Of a DNA stretch of 64,000 bases, positions 49,490-58,198 are shown piece by piece. The DNA comes from Saprospirales bacterium (GTDB taxonomy: Bacteria > Bacteroidota > Bacteroidia > Chitinophagales > Saprospiraceae). The notes beneath the pieces are model-generated. The model saw nothing but the letters and a program-made list of their open reading frames with translations, ran no database searches and was not told where the DNA came from. How positions within the stretch are numbered: the first letter of the stretch is position 1; each line of letters begins with the position of its first letter. Location: the NCBI GenBank assembly GCA_016719895.1, contig JADJYG010000005.1:186001-250000 (forward strand), written 5' to 3'. The translations under genes were made by a program, and so were the position numbers.

Positions 49490-50098
49490 TTACGCTTTTT
49501 GAACTTTGCCATCTGCCAGGACATAACGCTCGCCGCTTCCCGGGCAAACGGCTATTCCCTGGTTATCGAAATGCAGCCGCTCGCCATATTCGCTCATCCA
49601 GCCGGTCTGGCGCCCTGGATTGCCCACTATCAGGGCATAGGCCGGGACATCCCTGGTGACGACCGCCCCGGCGCCAATAAAGGCGTAAGCGCCGATACTA
49701 TGGCCGCACACGATGGTGGCATTCGCGCCGATGGAAGCGCCGCGTCCGACGGTTGTCTTTTGGTATTCGTTTTTCCGGTTGACGCCGCTACGCGGGTTTA
49801 AGACGTTGGTGAAGACCATGGAAGGCCCCAAAAAGACATCATCTTCACATACCACTCCCGTATAAATCGAAACATTATTTTGTATTTTTACATTATCGCC
49901 CAATGTCACGCCGGAGGCCACAAACACGTTCTGGCCGAGCGAACAGTCTTCGCCAATACGGGCGTTGGCCATGACATGGCAAAAATGCCAGATCTTCGTT
50001 CCGGCGCCGATTTCGCAGCCATCGTCAATCACGGCGCTTGGATGTGCATAAAAGGGTTCTTTTGCCACTTTTTTGATCGAAATTCTCTTAAATAACAA
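49490..50098 (-). CDS. wbpD: UDP-2-acetamido-3-amino-glucuronate N-acetyltransferase (WbpD/WlbB)
   Basis: The 202-residue left-handed beta-helix enzyme acetylates the 3-amine to give UDP-2,3-diacetamido-2,3-dideoxy-glucuronate. Matches to WbpD/WlbB include HPSAVIDDGCEIGAGTKIWH, CSLGQNVFVASGVTLGDNVK, IQNNVSIYTGVVCEDDVFLG, PSMVFTNVLNPRS and GNPGRQTGWMSEYGERLHF. It is the first gene of the polysaccharide locus in the direction of transcription, with a promoter-like site about 240 bp upstream. Its pairing with wbpB makes a diamino-uronic acid a likely constituent of the polymer. Confidence 0.93.
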   Translation of the reverse strand: MLFKRISIKKVAKEPFYAHPSAVIDDGCEIGAGTKIWHFCHVMANARIGEDCSLGQNVFVASGVTLGDNVKIQNNVSIYTGVVCEDDVFLGPSMVFTNVLNPRSGVNRKNEYQKTTVGRGASIGANATIVCGHSIGAYAFIGAGAVVTRDVPAYALIVGNPGRQTGWMSEYGERLHFDNQGIAVCPGSGERYVLADGKVQKA

Positions 50099-50338
50099 AA
50101 TATATTCACCACACCCATATAGGGTGTCAAGTTGATGTCTTTCTGGTAACCGGCGGAAAACGAAGGGGGATAGATGTGGTTATCAATCCGTTGCGTATAA
50201 TTATTTATTCATATTAAATAACTTCGCAATAAATTGATAACCAATAGAGATTATAATGTCAAGTCAGACAAAAGTCGTGCCAATCAAATGGGGAATCTGT
50301 GCAATATTGAATGGCCGGGCGTGCTAGTTTTGAAGATG

Positions 50339-50372
50339 CAAATATATAAAAAGCATACATGTGTACGCCAAA
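50339..50372 (-). promoter_or_regulatory. putative promoter of the polysaccharide locus
   Basis: On the minus strand TTTG (50,372-50,369) and TATATTTG (50,346-50,339) are 22 bases apart, fitting the Bacteroidota -33/-7 arrangement. Transcription would begin about 230 bases before wbpD. Confidence 0.5.
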
Positions 50373-50402
50373 CAAAAGCGTGGAATTAATCTTAATTTAT
50401 TT

Positions 50403-50424
50403 CCGGGGCCGTATGAACGGCCGG
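50403..50424 (-). terminator. possible terminator hairpin
   Basis: GGCCGT and ACGGCC (50,407-50,412 and 50,417-50,422) pair around a 4-nt loop just downstream of the T9SS protein's stop codon. It has a short stem and no U-run, so support is weak. Confidence 0.3.
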
Positions 50425-50429
50425 ATAAT

Positions 50430-53400
50430 TTACCGCCAAATTACTATTTTTTTGGTAGTTTCAAAAGCGCCGGCTATTACCCGGAGCAGGTAGATGCCAG
50501 CCGGAAGGCCTTTTAGATCTATGTCGATGTGCTGGCGGGCGACGGGGTCCACGGTTCTTTGCAATTGCGTGCGTCCCAGTTCATCCACCAATGCAAGTTG
50601 CAGGCGGTGCGGCCCGGGTAATGAAACGGACAGCACGGCAACGTCGCGGGCCGGGTTTGGGAAAAGAACGGCCCATAAACCGTCTGCCGGAGCATCCGTC
50701 TGCACGGTTTCCATCAGCTGGTAGCTAAAGGTTTGCCCGCATCCGTTGGTATCGGCAACAATCAGTTGGTACCATCCGCCTGGAATGCTATCCAAATCCT
50801 CCGTGTGTTGTATCAAAAGCGTATCGTTCCGGTACCAGGTATAGGTATATAGGCCGGCGCCGCCGGAAACTGACACCTGGATAGCGCCGTTGCTAAGGCC
50901 CTGGACCGGTTTTTGGATACTGTCAAGCTCGATCCGGATGGAGTCGGGTTGCTCCAAAGCCTGGGCCAGTGTATACACGCACCCGCTCGGCTCGGTTATC
51001 GTCACGGTATAAACGCCGGCGCTCAGGCCACCGTTCAACGCTGTAAATTTACTATTGGACCAGTTGAAGCTGAGCGCCCCTGAAGCCCCGCTTACGCCGG
51101 CAAACAGGGCGCCATTGGCATCGCCAAAACACTTAGGGGGCGTAACGCTCATGGTGACGGCGGCCGTACAGGTATTCGATGCGCAGGCGCCTGCCGTGTC
51201 GAACCATTGTTGCTCACACCCCATGGCGTCGGCTACGATTACGGCAAACCGTGCGCCACTCTCCACGATCTGACCCTGGCTTCCGGTTTTAAACGTATAC
51301 GGCAATACGCCATCGTTGACCTTGACGTACAATTTGACCGAATCGGCGCCGACACACGGCTGCAGCACTTCCACCGACAGGGGTTTGAAATCCGGCTGTG
51401 CCTCGCCATTTAATATTCTTAAACAAACGTCGCCGCTGCCAAGGCCGGAGGGACCGTCCCGGGAAGCGATTTGTACGTAATAGGTTTGGCCGGGGTTCAG
51501 GCTGCCAACCTGCACGAATCCCTGGCAACGCAGTGGATTCAGGGTACAAAAAATTTGTTGCAGGTCGGGGCAGGCGCCTGCCCAAACCGCCAGGGTATGT
51601 TCGAACAGGGCGCCGGTATTAATCTGGACCGAGCCGAAGTCCGGCGCGATGAACTTGAACCAGATATCGCGGTCGGCCAAAACGGCGCAGGAAGGCGGCC
51701 GGCCTGAAAAGGTGGCGTTGGTATTATTTCCCGCCACGCAGGGCCCGCCTACGGCTACCTCAATGGCCGCCATACAATCGTCATTGGCGACAATACCGGT
51801 TTGTTTGATCCCGATTTCCGGGCATAAATCGCCTTCGATACTGGCAAAATTGCCGGCTATCTGGACGAAATATGTCTGGCCGCCGTTTAGGGCGATCAGC
51901 TCCAGGCTGTTGCCGTTGTGGTTGCCGGCTATTTCCTGCAAGGCATTACAGGCGCCTTGATATACCGTTATAATATCGGAAAAGTTGGCATTGCTTCGTA
52001 TTTCCAGCAATTTGTCGTTGGTCAGTGCCGGCGCTGAGAATTGGTACCACACATCCGCCCTGGCCAGGGTATTGAGTGTAGGCTGAATGGCCGACATTCC
52101 GGCATGGCGGTTGCTCCCGGGAAGACAGGGGCCGGCTACCGCCAGGGGCGTCGCATTGGCGCAATGGTCATTCTGGGGCGGGGTGGGGTAGGCTGCCGTT
52201 GGTGCGATATCGATACACAGGGCGCCGCGTGGCGTCCCGTAGCCGTCTTCCTGGCCAGCTACGCGCAGGTAGTACACCGTACCGGTTTGAACCGGGAAAA
52301 AGGTCGTTTCGCCGGCAAAGCCATGCTCGTTGCGGTTATCGCAAACCAGGAGTTGCGGATTGGTACAACTGCCGGTATATACGCTGACCACGTCATTAAA
52401 GCCGGCGCGGGTGTTTATTTTGGCGATCCCGGTAAAGTCGGCCTGCCAGCGAAACCATAGGCTGCCCGTGGTTCGGCCGGAACAGGCTGTGGCTGGTCCG
52501 CTGAACAAGGCGGTCTGATTGCTGGCAACGAAGCAGGTGTCGCCGGTTTGCAACGGCATAGCGCCACTGCAAAAGTCCAGCGCCGGGCCGGCGCCGGTAA
52601 CTTTCACATTGTCGACACCCACCCAATACCCCTCGCTGTTGCCGTCCGAATATTCAAAAATCAGGCGCATCTGGGCCGAACGGTACGGGCTGAGGTCAAA
52701 GGTGAAGTGTTGGTAATCCGGGAAAAAAGGCCCCGCAACTTTGCCTTCTGACTGGAACAGGAGCGTTTTTTCGCCCAAATCATTTTCCAGGGTAACCGAA
52801 AAATATTCGGCCCCGGAATACCGCATGATAGCGTCATAGTTTAACGAATACTGGTAATATTCCGTACCGGCAAACCAGGGCGAATACAGGCGGAGGGCAG
52901 AGGCCGGCGCAGTGGGGCCCTGGGCGTTGTCGTCAAAAAATACGAAGCAGGAGCCGTCCATCGAATTGCCGCTGTAAAAGGCGGAAGAGCCCAGTGGAAC
53001 GCGGCCGAATGTCCAGTCGCCCGGCCCGGATACCAATTCCGTTTGCCAACCCGCCGGCTTTTGACAAAAATTGAACGCCTCCCGGATAATGTTGGCGCCG
53101 CCGCCGGAACCGACCACCTTGATATTGTCTACGCCGGCGTAATGGCCTTCGCTGTTCGCCGGGCTGGTGTATCGAATGATCAACCGGGTTTGAGGTGATT
53201 GCGAAACGAGCGCCAGGTCGTGCCGCAGCGAAAAGTGTTCTTCAAATATATTGCTGCCGTTGGTCAAAAAATTGTCGAAACGGGCCAGCAGGGTCTCGGT
53301 GGAACCGTCCGTGGCAAGGACCTGGATAAAATCGTTTTCTCCAAACCGGAAAAAAACGTCCATGGTGCATTCTACCGTTTCGAAGCCGGTGACGTCGAAC

Positions 53401-53678
53401 GGCGGGGAAATAAAGTTGAGTACATAACCCGGAGAGCCGGGGCCGTTCGAATCGTCGTCGATGAATAAAAAGCAGGTGGTGTCAATACTTTGGCCGGGGG
53501 AGCCGGGGTTTTGTGAAAGCCCGACATACCAGTTCGGGTTGGGGTTGCCAGTGAGCTGTACCTGCCAGTTGGCAGGAAACGCGCAGGTATTGAAATCTTC
53601 CGCCAGCAGGGTGGTTTGCGCGGTCAAACCGGGCAGCGCCAAGGTTAAAATGGAAAGGAGAAAAAAGAGAATGCGCAT
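50430..53678 (-). CDS. large secreted multidomain protein with T9SS sorting domain
   Basis: Starting at ATG 53,678 (MRILFFLLSILTLALPGLTA; ATG 53,687 is also possible) the protein has about 1,082 residues. After the signal peptide come two similar MAM-like jelly-roll repeats (AEDFNTCAFPANWQVQL and REAFNFCQKPAGWQTEL, each ending near YAGVDNIKV or YWVGVDNVKV). Then follow three beta-sandwich repeats with the pattern NDHCANATPLAV...FSDIITVYQGAC, and a SprB-like repeat (VTPPKCFGDANGALFAGVSG). The last 80 residues (LFPNPARDVAVLSVSLPGPH to TKKIVIWR) form a type A T9SS C-terminal domain. It is probably an adhesin-like surface protein; no enzyme motif was seen. It is monocistronic. Confidence 0.9.
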   Translation of the reverse strand: MRILFFLLSILTLALPGLTAQTTLLAEDFNTCAFPANWQVQLTGNPNPNWYVGLSQNPGSPGQSIDTTCFLFIDDDSNGPGSPGYVLNFISPPFDVTGFETVECTMDVFFRFGENDFIQVLATDGSTETLLARFDNFLTNGSNIFEEHFSLRHDLALVSQSPQTRLIIRYTSPANSEGHYAGVDNIKVVGSGGGANIIREAFNFCQKPAGWQTELVSGPGDWTFGRVPLGSSAFYSGNSMDGSCFVFFDDNAQGPTAPASALRLYSPWFAGTEYYQYSLNYDAIMRYSGAEYFSVTLENDLGEKTLLFQSEGKVAGPFFPDYQHFTFDLSPYRSAQMRLIFEYSDGNSEGYWVGVDNVKVTGAGPALDFCSGAMPLQTGDTCFVASNQTALFSGPATACSGRTTGSLWFRWQADFTGIAKINTRAGFNDVVSVYTGSCTNPQLLVCDNRNEHGFAGETTFFPVQTGTVYYLRVAGQEDGYGTPRGALCIDIAPTAAYPTPPQNDHCANATPLAVAGPCLPGSNRHAGMSAIQPTLNTLARADVWYQFSAPALTNDKLLEIRSNANFSDIITVYQGACNALQEIAGNHNGNSLELIALNGGQTYFVQIAGNFASIEGDLCPEIGIKQTGIVANDDCMAAIEVAVGGPCVAGNNTNATFSGRPPSCAVLADRDIWFKFIAPDFGSVQINTGALFEHTLAVWAGACPDLQQIFCTLNPLRCQGFVQVGSLNPGQTYYVQIASRDGPSGLGSGDVCLRILNGEAQPDFKPLSVEVLQPCVGADSVKLYVKVNDGVLPYTFKTGSQGQIVESGARFAVIVADAMGCEQQWFDTAGACASNTCTAAVTMSVTPPKCFGDANGALFAGVSGASGALSFNWSNSKFTALNGGLSAGVYTVTITEPSGCVYTLAQALEQPDSIRIELDSIQKPVQGLSNGAIQVSVSGGAGLYTYTWYRNDTLLIQHTEDLDSIPGGWYQLIVADTNGCGQTFSYQLMETVQTDAPADGLWAVLFPNPARDVAVLSVSLPGPHRLQLALVDELGRTQLQRTVDPVARQHIDIDLKGLPAGIYLLRVIAGAFETTKKIVIWR

Positions 53679-53809
53679 ATGGTTCATGATCGACTTATTT
53701 GGGCTTCCGCAGGAGAAACGCAATATTCGTCTGCGTAATGATAGATTCGGATAGTGTGCTGGCCCGGTTTGATGGCAATAGACCATTACCGGGCGGATTT
53801 TCAGGGCGC

Positions 53810-53817
53810 CAAACTTA
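53810..53817 (-). promoter_or_regulatory. -7 promoter box for the T9SS protein gene
   Basis: On the minus strand TAAGTTTG matches TAnnTTTG and lies about 130 bases upstream of the start codon. It is identical in sequence to the box upstream of susC. No -33 element is obvious. Confidence 0.35.
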
Positions 53818-53934
53818 AGACTTTTGTATAGGTTTGTCTTACCGGTTATTTGTTATTACCTGACATTGTGCCTGAATTTAATATCATTTTAATAGAAAAG
53901 TACCTATTCTTGCTCAAAATTAGCCTTTCCCGTC

Positions 53935-55434
53935 ATGCCTGCTCCGGTACATATAGATTTTGAAAACGCCTTCGCGCCAGGCGCCTCCGTACTGATCGAT
54001 TCGTTGGATCCGTATGTTCCTTCCCTTGCCAAACCCTGGAACAGCCGGCGGGTGGCGCACCTGTACCGCCGCCTCGGTTTTGGCGCCACCCGCCAGCAGA
54101 TCGAGCAGGGGCTTCAGATGGATCCTTCCGACCTGGTGGATCAATTGCTCGACGCGGCCGCTGCCCTTCCGCCGCCGGCGCCGCCCGCCTGGGCGAACTG
54201 GACAACAGCCACTTATGCCGGCAACAATGCCCTCGTTGATGCGCACCGCCAGGAATTGCGCAACCGCTGGTATTCGGATATGTTGGATGAAGGCGTGCGC
54301 GCTAAAATGGCCTTCTTTTGGCACAACCATTTTGTAACGGAACTGCTCGTGTACGGCTGCAATGCCTACATGTGGAGCTATTACGCCCTGTTACACCAAT
54401 ACGCCTTTGGCAATTTCAGGGATTTCGTGCTGGAAATGGGCAAAAACCCTGCCATGCTGGTATACCTGAACGGAAACGTCAATGAAGCCGGCGAACCCAA
54501 CGAAAACTACGCCCGCGAACTCATGGAACTCTTTACCATGGGTGAAGGCAACGGCTACACCCAGTTCGACGTCGTCGAAATGGCGCGGTCGCTGACCGGT
54601 TGGAAGGCTTCGTTCAACGATTGCACGCCACCGTTTTTCGACCCCGGAAAATTTGACAACAATCCCAAAACGCTCTTCGGTGTCACCGGCAACTTCGACT
54701 TTACCTCCGCCCACCAGTCGATTTTTTCCGAGCGCCCCGTACAGGTTTCGCGATTTATCACCGGCAAAATTTACCGGCATTTCGTATTTGAACAGGAAGA
54801 ATCGTACGTGATCAACGACTTGTCGGCCACTTTCCGCGACAATAACTGGGAGTTGCTCCCGGTTTTGAAACAATTATTCAAAAGCGAACACTTTTTTGAA
54901 GAACGCTTTCTCACTGCCCGCATGAAAAGCCCGCTGGAAACCCTGATCCCGGTACTGAAAATAGCCGGCGCCAGCTCCACCGTACATGTACCCCCGGCCT
55001 GGTGGAACGATATCGCTTTCTGGTCCGACCGGCTCGGGCAGGTGATCTTTGGCCCGCCCAACGTTGCGGGATGGCCGGAACACCGCAGTTGGATCAACGA
55101 AAGCACCCTGGTCAGCCGCTGGAATTATGCCGCCCTGGTATCTGCTTTGGTGCTGCAAAATGCGGCCTTGCGCGAAAACCTGCGCGACCTTGCCATAGCC
55201 CTCACCGGCAACAGCAAAGACCCGGCGCTCATTACCGCGGCATTGGTTGAATTTGTGCTCGGTCAGGCGCTGGACCCCATCTATTCCCATGCGGCCGTTG
55301 AGTATTTCAAGGCCAGTATTCCGGAAGGTTATTTTACGGATGGCTCCTGGAACCTCAGTTGGGACGAAGTCCCGTACCAAATTGATAATCTGTGGAAATA
55401 CCTGTTCAAATTGCCGGAATTTCAGTTGAATTAA
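53935..55434 (+). CDS. DUF1800-family protein
   Basis: The 499 residues contain the DUF1800 core: RVAHLYRRLGFGATRQQIEQ, MAFFWHNHFVTELLVY, NENYARELMELFTMGEGNGY, VVEMARSLTGWKASF and FGPPNVAGWPEHRSW. Unusually, no signal peptide is seen at the start (MPAPVHIDFENAFAPGASVL). The function of DUF1800 is unknown; in Bacteroidota and Planctomycetota it nearly always precedes a DUF1501 gene, as here (7 bp apart). The start at ATG 53,935 leaves a 250-bp promoter region shared with the divergent T9SS protein. Confidence 0.9.
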   Translation: MPAPVHIDFENAFAPGASVLIDSLDPYVPSLAKPWNSRRVAHLYRRLGFGATRQQIEQGLQMDPSDLVDQLLDAAAALPPPAPPAWANWTTATYAGNNALVDAHRQELRNRWYSDMLDEGVRAKMAFFWHNHFVTELLVYGCNAYMWSYYALLHQYAFGNFRDFVLEMGKNPAMLVYLNGNVNEAGEPNENYARELMELFTMGEGNGYTQFDVVEMARSLTGWKASFNDCTPPFFDPGKFDNNPKTLFGVTGNFDFTSAHQSIFSERPVQVSRFITGKIYRHFVFEQEESYVINDLSATFRDNNWELLPVLKQLFKSEHFFEERFLTARMKSPLETLIPVLKIAGASSTVHVPPAWWNDIAFWSDRLGQVIFGPPNVAGWPEHRSWINESTLVSRWNYAALVSALVLQNAALRENLRDLAIALTGNSKDPALITAALVEFVLGQALDPIYSHAAVEYFKASIPEGYFTDGSWNLSWDEVPYQIDNLWKYLFKLPEFQLN

Positions 55435-55441
55435 CCGAACA

Positions 55442-57067
55442 ATGAAGCACAACAACTATAAACAGCGCTTTGGCGCAGCCCTCGAACATGGCGCAGCCCA
55501 CCAACGGGAACACCGCCTTTGGTCGCGGCGCGATTTCCTTTCCGTAGCCAGTATGCTTGGCGCCGGGAGCCTGCTTTTGGGCAATACGGCCGTGCGTACC
55601 TTTCAGCCGACGCCATTGTTGGCGGCGCTTGCCGGCGCCGGCGGCGATAATGACCGCATCCTCGTACTCATTCGCCTTGACGGCGGCAACGACGGCCTGA
55701 ACACCGTCATCAAACGCGGGAGCCCGGAGTATTACAACCTGCGGCCCTCGCTTGGGATACCCGACAACCAACTCTGGCCGCTGAGCACCGAATACGGCAT
55801 GCCGCTGGCAACCAATGCGCTGCAGCCGCTGTGGGCGGAGGGCCAGATGAAGGTTATATTCAATGTGGGCTACGAACCGCCAAACTACAGCCATTTCCGC
55901 TCCTCCGATATCATTGTTTCCGCCAGCGACCCGGATGCGGTGGACGAAACCGGTTGGATCGGCCGGTACCTCGACAACGAATATGCCGCTTTTCTCGAAG
56001 CGCCGCCCTCTATCCCGCCGGCGCTGCAAATCGGCGTGCAAACGAACCTGTTGTTTAAAGCCGACCAGGCCAATATGGCCCTCGTCGTCAGCAGCCCGCA
56101 GGAGTTCTATCAAATTGCCCAAACCGGTCAGCTGTATGAAACGGCCTCCCTGGGCAACACCAACCGGGATATCGAACTGGCTTATGTTCGCCAGACGGCC
56201 AATGCCGCTTTCCGCTACGCCGAGCGTATCCAGGAAGCCTATGGCGCCGGTAAAAACCAGGTGACCTATCCGGGCGCAAACGACCTTTCCAAACCCATGG
56301 AGATCATTGCCCGGGTGATCAAAGGAAATTTGGGCACCCGGATATTTTTGGTGGATATTGCTGATTTTGATACGCACGTCAATCAAGCCGCCAATCACCT
56401 CAACCTGCTCAACCAGGTGGCTACCGCTGTGCGCACGTTCTACGACGACCTTGCCGCGCCCGGCAACGGACTGGAAAACAAGGTGTTGACCATGACGTTT
56501 TCTGAATTCGGCCGTACGATTTATGAAAACGGCTCCAGGGGAACCGATCACGGCGCCGGCACCCATTCGCTGCTTTTCGGCGGCGGTATCGGCAGTGGTT
56601 TTATGGGGCAGTACCAGGATTTGAGCAACCCCGATCCGGTGGGCGATCCACCTTCCAGCGTCGATTTCCGCCAGGTGTATGCATCGATTCTTCAGAATTG
56701 GCTGGGCAACCCGCCCGAATTGGTGCAATACGTTTTGGGTAAATACTTCGCCCCGCTCAACGGCCTGGTGCCGGCTATCGCCCCCCCGGCCGGCGACAAT
56801 GGGAAATGCGTCCTTTTGGGGCACAATCCACACCCTGTGATTGCCAATGCCTTTGAAATCAAATTCGCTATCACACAAGGAAGCGCCGTGCGCCTCCACT
56901 TGCTCGACCCGGCAGGACACTTGCTGCGCACCCTGGTCAGCGCCTACCGGCCCGAAGGCAGTCATACCTTTTTATTCCAGCCCGCCGAGTGGTACCTCTC
57001 GCCGGGCATCTACCTGTACCGGCTTCAAGCCAGCGGCCAGGTTTTCCAACGGGAAATACAGATTTAA
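55442..57067 (+). CDS. DUF1501-family protein with Tat-like leader and T9SS-like tail
   Basis: The 541 residues start with a leader containing a twin-arginine motif (LWSRRDFLSVASMLGAGSLL, about 23-42) as in other DUF1501 proteins. The sulfatase-like alpha/beta core has VLIRLDGGNDGLNTVI, NYSHFRSSDIIVSASDPDAV, DIADFDTHVNQA and FSEFGRTIYENGSRGTDHG. The C-terminal 85 residues (HNPHPVIANAFEIKFAITQG to GIYLYRLQASGQVFQREIQI) resemble a T9SS type A sorting domain. A protein with both a Tat-type leader and a T9SS tail is noteworthy. Function is unknown; some sources place the family near sulfatases and phosphatases. It is co-transcribed with the DUF1800 gene. Confidence 0.88.
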   Translation: MKHNNYKQRFGAALEHGAAHQREHRLWSRRDFLSVASMLGAGSLLLGNTAVRTFQPTPLLAALAGAGGDNDRILVLIRLDGGNDGLNTVIKRGSPEYYNLRPSLGIPDNQLWPLSTEYGMPLATNALQPLWAEGQMKVIFNVGYEPPNYSHFRSSDIIVSASDPDAVDETGWIGRYLDNEYAAFLEAPPSIPPALQIGVQTNLLFKADQANMALVVSSPQEFYQIAQTGQLYETASLGNTNRDIELAYVRQTANAAFRYAERIQEAYGAGKNQVTYPGANDLSKPMEIIARVIKGNLGTRIFLVDIADFDTHVNQAANHLNLLNQVATAVRTFYDDLAAPGNGLENKVLTMTFSEFGRTIYENGSRGTDHGAGTHSLLFGGGIGSGFMGQYQDLSNPDPVGDPPSSVDFRQVYASILQNWLGNPPELVQYVLGKYFAPLNGLVPAIAPPAGDNGKCVLLGHNPHPVIANAFEIKFAITQGSAVRLHLLDPAGHLLRTLVSAYRPEGSHTFLFQPAEWYLSPGIYLYRLQASGQVFQREIQI

Positions 57068-57157
57068 TCGCCAGCGGGAGATGACGCCCGGCGCAGGGCG
57101 TTGCGGTTTGTCTGATCGGGGAGCGAAATTTTCGGCCGCATGTCCTATTATTGCAGC

Positions 57158-57658
57158 ATGAAAAAATACATCAAACCTGCTTTGTGGGCGCTTGCCGGAT
57201 TATTTGTCCTCGCACAGTTCATACGGCCTGAAAAAAACCAGTCCAATGAACATCCCGCCCATATCCGGAACCGATTCCCGGCCCCCGAAAATGTTGAAAC
57301 AATTTTACAGGCAGCCTGCTATGATTGTCACAGCAATAATACCCGGTATCCGTGGTATACCGGGATACAACCCGTGGCGGCCTGGATAGCCAACCATGTG
57401 GCAGAAGGGAAGCGCGAATTAAACTTTTCCGAGTTCACATCCCGGCGGATTGCCATCCAAAACCACAAACTGGAAGAAGTCATTGAACTGGTCCGGAAGC
57501 AGGAAATGCCGCTGGCATCTTATACGTGGATACACGCAGATGCCCGATTATCCACGCCACAAAAAAATGCCCTGATCGCTTGGGCGCAGGCGGCTATGGA
57601 CACGATCAAGGCGCAATATCCGGCGGATAGCCTGGTGTTGCGCAGAAAACGCCGGTAA
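57158..57658 (+). CDS. membrane-anchored haem-binding domain protein
   Basis: ATG 57,158 (MKKYIKPALWALAGLFVLAQ) gives 166 residues and places one N-terminal membrane helix at the start. The body has a CxxCH haem-attachment motif in ACYDCHSNNTRYPWYTGIQP, followed by NHVAEGKRELNFSEF and EMPLASYTWIHADARL, which identify the Haem_bd family found in Bacteroidota. It probably works as a periplasmic monohaem cytochrome or haem-linked electron carrier; the partner is unknown. The gene starts 90 bp after the DUF1501 gene and may have its own promoter. Confidence 0.85.
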   Translation: MKKYIKPALWALAGLFVLAQFIRPEKNQSNEHPAHIRNRFPAPENVETILQAACYDCHSNNTRYPWYTGIQPVAAWIANHVAEGKRELNFSEFTSRRIAIQNHKLEEVIELVRKQEMPLASYTWIHADARLSTPQKNALIAWAQAAMDTIKAQYPADSLVLRRKRR

Positions 57659-57820
57659 TTCGCGAAATACCTGTGCGGTTTGTTGCATGAAACCGGCGAC
57701 ATGGGTAGGTTTGTATTCAGGATTATCGGAAAATCCCCTGCTTCAAGTGCATGGCGACACTTTGTTGGTATTTATGGACAAAGGCCCTCCGTTTCATTTG
57801 TTTTAACCAAACGATCCGAT

Positions 57821-58165
57821 ATGTTAAGTAAATCCGCAAGAGAAGAGCTGTTTTTTGGCCTGCATTTGCTGATTGCCCTGGCCGCCTGGTTTATTCCTTT
57901 TCTGGTTACCTGGAAGATTACGGTCCCGGTGCTTGGCATTGTCATCCTGCAACACGCTGTTTTTGGCCGGTGCCTGGGTATGGACACGCATGGCGTGTCA
58001 GAGGAAGACGGCAGCACTTTTTATTCCCACGTAATGGAACGGCTGGGTTACAAGCCGAACAAAAAACTCGTTCGGTTTGTGGTGCGCAAACTGCTGTACG
58101 GTTTCCTGGCTCTGGTAGCGGTGGTGTGGCAGGTGGTTTTGGGCCATCCGCCCATTTTGTTTTAA
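57821..58165 (+). CDS. small membrane protein of unknown function
   Basis: The likely start is ATG 57,821 (MLSKSAREELFFGLHLLIAL), giving 114 residues; the frame is open further upstream but without hydrophobic or family support. Three membrane helices are predicted by eye at about 9-27, 32-50 and 92-110, separated by a polar loop with HGVSEEDGSTFYSHVMERLG. I do not recognise the family. The neighbours are unrelated enzymes, so no role can be suggested. Confidence 0.65.
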   Translation: MLSKSAREELFFGLHLLIALAAWFIPFLVTWKITVPVLGIVILQHAVFGRCLGMDTHGVSEEDGSTFYSHVMERLGYKPNKKLVRFVVRKLLYGFLALVAVVWQVVLGHPPILF

Positions 58166-58198
58166 CGCCGTTCCGTGTGCGGCTAAACTTCACGTGCT

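Larger units (their letters stand above)
50099..50429. other. leader region upstream of the polysaccharide locus
   Basis: The 331 AT-rich bases contain a promoter-like pair (50,339-50,372), a small hairpin (50,403-50,424) near the end of the next gene, and otherwise a long untranslated leader with no open frame. No NusG/UpxY-like antiterminator gene is present. Confidence 0.6.

Noticed and set aside
17601..50098. Exosortase/PEP-CTERM system
   Set aside because: FemAB-, deacetylase- and amidotransferase-like genes fit such loci, but no protein has exosortase motifs and no PEP-CTERM tail is seen in the window.
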